Assembly (NCBI GenBank): GCA_965199905.1
Contig: OZ241366.1
Span: 3,410,001 to 3,474,000, forward strand
Length of the DNA: 64,000 nucleotides
Reading direction: 5' to 3'
Origin: Ilyomonas sp965199905
Lineage (GTDB): Bacteria > Bacteroidota > Bacteroidia > Chitinophagales > Chitinophagaceae
Shown: piece by piece, positions 63,578 through 64,000 of the stretch
Layout: each line of letters begins with the position of its first letter
How positions within the stretch are numbered: the stretch's first letter is position 1
Position numbers and translations under genes: made by a program
The notes under the pieces: generated by a model
The model's database searches: none
Told to the model about the DNA's origin: nothing
The model's input: the letters and a program-made list of their open reading frames with translations, nothing else

Positions 63578-64000
63578 AAGGGGTTTTGGGTTGAATAATG
63601 AGCCTGGTCAGGCGTAAGATAACCGAGGCTCATATGCGGTCGGAGCCTGTTGTAAGCATCTATGGCTCTGTGAACAACCGGAACGGCAGCGCTGTAGCCT
63701 GCAAATGTGTTACCCAGGTTTAATTCTGTTTTCAGGATGCCATTGACCCGCTCTGCCATCGCATTGTCGTAAGGACTGCCCGACTGCGTCATGCTGATAA
63801 GAATGTTATGTTCCTGCAGTATCGACACGTAAGGTTCACAACAGTATTGTATGCCTCTGCCTGAGTGATGAATGAGCGTTCGCTGTTCTTTAGATTGCCT
63901 AAGAGAAGCCAGGGCTTTCTCCAATGCAATCAGGCAACCCTGCGCTTTCAGGTGCTGGCTTACATGATAGCCTACAATCTTTCTTGACCAGGCATCCGTA
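63568..64000 (-). CDS. IS3-family transposase (OrfB, integrase core), 5' end outside window
   Basis: The C-terminal 143 residues of a DDE integrase-core transposase. Visible: RKIVGYHVSQHLKAQ, LIHHSGRGIQYCCEPYVSIL (second catalytic region), ISMTQSGSPYDNAMAERVNG with the catalytic Glu (AERVNGILKTEL), and YNRLRPHMSLGYLTPDQAH. The frame is open to the window edge. The OrfA part, frameshift site and far inverted repeat lie outside. It probably cuts and joins the element of which the repeat array is one end. Confidence 0.93.
   Translation of the reverse strand, partial: TDAWSRKIVGYHVSQHLKAQGCLIALEKALASLRQSKEQRTLIHHSGRGIQYCCEPYVSILQEHNILISMTQSGSPYDNAMAERVNGILKTELNLGNTFAGYSAAVPVVHRAIDAYNRLRPHMSLGYLTPDQAHYSTQNPFKK

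Overview
The window is a chromosomal segment of a Bacteroidota bacterium, most likely of the class Chitinophagia (family Chitinophagaceae or a relative). Grounds: type IX secretion (T9SS) genes gldKLMN, porV and a PorU-type C25 sortase; several proteins ending in a T9SS type A sorting domain; GldF/GldG; a DUF4271-hemD pair; Bacteroidota-style lipoprotein signals; and AT-rich intergenic regions without strong Shine-Dalgarno sites. No tRNA, rRNA or CRISPR array was seen.

Layout. 1-6 kb (minus strand): a PorU2-like sortase running off the left edge, PorV, and KdsA for Kdo synthesis. 6.4-7.8 kb: a beta-helix lipoprotein. 8-18.5 kb (minus strand): three tandem two-gene units, each a secreted alpha/beta hydrolase followed by a delta-60 repeat protein with a T9SS sorting domain. 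Next comes a decayed REP-associated transposase locus with three REP palindromes and an orphan gene tail. 19.6-37 kb is mostly housekeeping: a thioredoxin-fold protein, pyrR, a TetR/ABC1-kinase pair, an AlkA-like glycosylase, a WecA-type transferase, frr, mscL, scpA, rnr, an arylsulfotransferase-like lipoprotein, a molybdoenzyme/cytochrome b pair, pheS and an SDR. 37.2-37.8 kb holds an ISAs1 relic. 37.9-41.9 kb encodes a 1316-residue T9SS cargo adhesin.

42-56 kb (plus strand): DUF4271-hemD, a DUF255 thioredoxin-like protein, gldKLMN (the T9SS motor and ring), iscS-iscU-iscA, then gldF-gldG. 56.5-64 kb is a decaying accessory end: a frameshifted APC permease, an outer membrane barrel, a lipocalin-like lipoprotein, a DUF4142 gene broken by frameshifts and by an intact ISAs1 element with a 10-bp target duplication, an SDR, a 32-bp-period repeat array and an IS3-family transposase running off the right edge.

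How the genes relate: the left and right gene sets supply much of the T9SS (GldKLMN core, PorV shuttle, a C25 sortase-like protease). The three delta-60 proteins and the large adhesin are its likely cargo. The most distinctive feature is the hydrolase/delta-60 triplet. Each delta-60 protein has seven repeat motifs, suggesting a seven-bladed propeller tethered at the surface, and each follows a secreted esterase-like enzyme with a cysteine-rich tail. The two best-matched units share a 20-bp upstream element, which also occurs as an orphan copy beside the cluster.
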